A DNA stretch of 64,000 nucleotides from Chitinophagaceae bacterium UBA4411 (GTDB taxonomy: Bacteria; Bacteroidota; Bacteroidia; Chitinophagales; Chitinophagaceae), in contig DGQP01000015.1 of the NCBI GenBank assembly GCA_002400415.1, positions 62,001-126,000 on the forward strand, read 5' to 3'. The position numbers were made by a program, and so were the translations under genes. Below the pieces are notes generated by a model. That model ran no database searches, was not told the DNA's origin, and saw only the letters and a program-made list of their open reading frames with translations. Shown here in pieces: positions 62,381 through 64,000 of this stretch (positions are counted from its first letter, which is position 1; every line of letters starts with the position of its first letter).

Positions 62381-63124
62381 ATGAGACCAGTATTGATTGC
62401 CTTTACTTTATTAATTATCCAGGCCAGTTCCTGTAAAACGGCTTACCAGCCTCAAAGCCTGCAATACAAAGATTACCGGATCAGTTCATCACAGCCCGGG
62501 GATTCTGTTTTGCTCAGTGTGATCAAACCTTATAGTGACAGTGTTAATATGAGCATGAACAATGTGATAGGTATTGCCGAAAAATCATTGGAAAAAAAAA
62601 TACCGGAGTGCACACTTGGTAATTTTATGGCCGATGCCTTTTTTAGTATGGCCAATGAAAAATTCCGGACAAAGGTGGATGTGGCTTTCATGAATTTTGG
62701 TGGTATCAGGCTGACGCAATTACCTGCAGGTAATGTGACCCGCGGAAAGATATTTGAACTAATGCCTTTTGACAATGTATTACTGTTGCAGAAAATGAAA
62801 GGAACAGTGTTGCAACAATTATTAGATCATATAGCCGGAAGAGGTGGTTGGCCGGTGTCGGGAATGACTATGCAGATAAAAGATAAAAAAGCGGTAAATG
62901 TATTGATCGGTGGTAAGCCATTGGATCCAGAGGCAATCTATACAACTGCCAATTCAGATTTTGTGGCCAATGGCGGGGATGATGCAGCGATGTTGCGTAC
63001 GATACCTCAAATTAATATTGGCTACCTGATGCGGGATGCCCTTTTTGATTATATCGGTAAACTGAAAAGCCAGGGAAAGAATATTACTGCAAACGAAGAA
63101 AACCGTGTTACCAATGCTCAGTAG
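62381..63124 (+). CDS. 5'-nucleotidase C-terminal domain lipoprotein
   Basis: This 247-residue lipoprotein from ATG 62381 (MRPVLIAFTLLIIQASSCKT) has a lipobox with Cys18. The rest is the substrate-binding C-terminal domain of UshA-type 5'-nucleotidases: LGNFMADAFFSMAN, MNFGGIRLTQLPAGNVTRGK, ELMPFDNVLLLQKMKG and YTTANSDFVANGGDDAAML. The catalytic metallophosphatase domain is encoded by the next gene, whose start overlaps this stop by 11 bases. So the enzyme is split over two polypeptides that should meet in the periplasm. Confidence 0.93.
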   Translation: MRPVLIAFTLLIIQASSCKTAYQPQSLQYKDYRISSSQPGDSVLLSVIKPYSDSVNMSMNNVIGIAEKSLEKKIPECTLGNFMADAFFSMANEKFRTKVDVAFMNFGGIRLTQLPAGNVTRGKIFELMPFDNVLLLQKMKGTVLQQLLDHIAGRGGWPVSGMTMQIKDKKAVNVLIGGKPLDPEAIYTTANSDFVANGGDDAAMLRTIPQINIGYLMRDALFDYIGKLKSQGKNITANEENRVTNAQ

Positions 63125-64000
63125 AAAAAAATTTATACAGCAAACAGCTCTTTCGGCGGGGGCCATGCTGGCTGGCCCGTCTTTACTGGAAGCTGCAGAA
63201 TACCTGTTGCCGCAAAAGCTGACTATTCTTCATACCAATGATGTGCATAGCCGGCTGGAAGCTTTCCCTATGGATGGCGGCCGTAATCAGGGTATGGGAG
63301 GTGTGGCTGCAAGAGCAGCACTGATTGAACAAATACGAAAAGAAGAAGAAAACGTATTATTACTTGATGCGGGAGATATTTTCCAGGGTACTCCTTATTT
63401 TAATCTTTATAAAGGAGAACCTGAAATAAAGGCGATGTCTGCCATGCGCTATGATGCCTGCACGATAGGAAATCACGATTTTGATGGCGGCCTGGAGAAC
63501 CTGGCCACACAACTCCATAATCATGCAAATTTCCCGATGCTGGTCAGTAATTATGACTTCACGGGCACCCCAATGGAAAACAAAACAGTACCTTATAAGA
63601 TATTTACAAAAGGAAGGCTGAAGATCGGTATGTTAGGGGTGGGGATTGAAATGCTGGGATTGGTCCCTGATAATTTATCGGCAGGCACTAAGTATTATGA
63701 TCCAGTTGAAAAGGCAAATGAAATGGCAGAACGGTTAAAGAAGGATATGAAATGTGATATGATCATTTGTCTGTCTCACCTTGGATACCAGTATAAAGGA
63801 AGTAATAAAGTAAGTGATGAAATACTGGCAAAAGAAACCAGTAATATTGACCTGATCATTGGTGGTCATACACATACATTCCTCGATAACCCTGTTACGA
63901 TTAAGAATAAGAAAGGGGATGATGTGGTGGTGAACCAGGTGGGCTGGGCAGGTATAATTTTAGGCAGATTAGATTTTGAATTTTCCAAATTTTCGGGCAA
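63114..64000 (+). CDS. 5'-nucleotidase-type metallophosphatase, 3' partial
   Basis: This gene starts at ATG 63114 inside the end of the preceding gene and stays open to the window end, giving 295 residues so far. The N-terminus MLSRKKFIQQTALSAGAMLAG is Tat-like (SRKKF rather than SRRxF). The calcineurin-like phosphatase motifs are all present: HTNDVHSRLE, DAGDIFQG, GNHDFDGG, CLSHLG and GGHTHTF, which bind two metal ions. It is the catalytic N-terminal domain of a UshA-type 5'-nucleotidase; the substrate-binding domain is the lipoprotein encoded just upstream. The missing end is only the window edge. Confidence 0.93.
   Translation, partial: MLSRKKFIQQTALSAGAMLAGPSLLEAAEYLLPQKLTILHTNDVHSRLEAFPMDGGRNQGMGGVAARAALIEQIRKEEENVLLLDAGDIFQGTPYFNLYKGEPEIKAMSAMRYDACTIGNHDFDGGLENLATQLHNHANFPMLVSNYDFTGTPMENKTVPYKIFTKGRLKIGMLGVGIEMLGLVPDNLSAGTKYYDPVEKANEMAERLKKDMKCDMIICLSHLGYQYKGSNKVSDEILAKETSNIDLIIGGHTHTFLDNPVTIKNKKGDDVVVNQVGWAGIILGRLDFEFSKFSG

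Noticed and set aside
1..64000. CRISPR arrays, tRNA/rRNA genes, transposases, integrases or phage genes
   Set aside because: None were seen by eye on either strand; gaps between genes are short and no regularly spaced direct repeats were found.

Overview
The window is a gene-dense stretch of chromosome with no tRNA, rRNA, CRISPR array, phage or insertion sequence that I can see. It fits a member of the Bacteroidota, most likely Chitinophagaceae. The reasons are the exact TAnnTTTG-type -7 boxes, the near absence of Shine-Dalgarno sequences, a division PBP ending in a PASTA domain, an FtsZ of over 660 residues, DUF4293 and DUF6427-like proteins, paired M16 proteases, and many short exported proteins and lipoproteins. 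No stretch of more than about 300 bases lacks a gene.

Region 1 (1-16262, all + strand) is the division and cell wall (dcw) cluster: rsmH (5' end outside the window), ftsL, ftsI, murE, mraY, murD, ftsW, murG, murC, ftsQ, ftsA, ftsZ. It ends at a strong terminator. murF and ddl are not in it. murC carries a GC-rich repeat at its N-terminus.

Region 2 (16430-22823) holds an ABC-2 exporter pair, a TIGR01777 epimerase, an M16 protease pair (one catalytic, one non-catalytic subunit) and a metzincin protease without a signal peptide. Region 3 (22845-30602, - strand) reads as one five-gene operon: AsmA-like protein, membrane-anchored OB-fold protein, YceI-like protein, 3-hydroxyacyl-CoA dehydrogenase/enoyl-CoA hydratase, and a 120-residue unknown. 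It ends at a clear terminator.

Region 4 (30658-41757) is mainly - strand: metG with a well-formed promoter and structured leader, an acyltransferase, a two-domain esterase, two related membrane-anchored alpha/beta hydrolases on either side of a lipoprotein, and the potassium transporter kup. An LD-carboxypeptidase lies on the + strand among them.

Region 5 (41961-55781) carries an unknown exported protein, a DUF6427-like membrane protein, purQ, a separate DsbD-alpha domain followed by dsbD, an ECF sigma factor, uvrA, DUF4293, glyA, a sugar-nucleotidyltransferase and a nitronate monooxygenase-like enzyme. Region 6 (55789-64000) carries a small exported carboxypeptidase-regulatory-like protein, a coiled-coil protein with 16-residue repeats, an ABC-2 exporter, an S1/P1-nuclease-like protein, a COG2509 flavoprotein, and a 5'-nucleotidase split into two genes, the second cut by the window end.

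The most unusual points are: (a) the fused DsbD has lost its N-domain cysteine pair while the separate upstream copy keeps it; (b) GC-rich hairpin repeats are translated in frame inside murC and the beta-oxidation gene; (c) an OB-fold gene seems to need a CTG start; (d) operator-like palindromes are shared between promoters around 55.8-57.2 kb. No wholly new multi-gene system stands out; most of the window is housekeeping.
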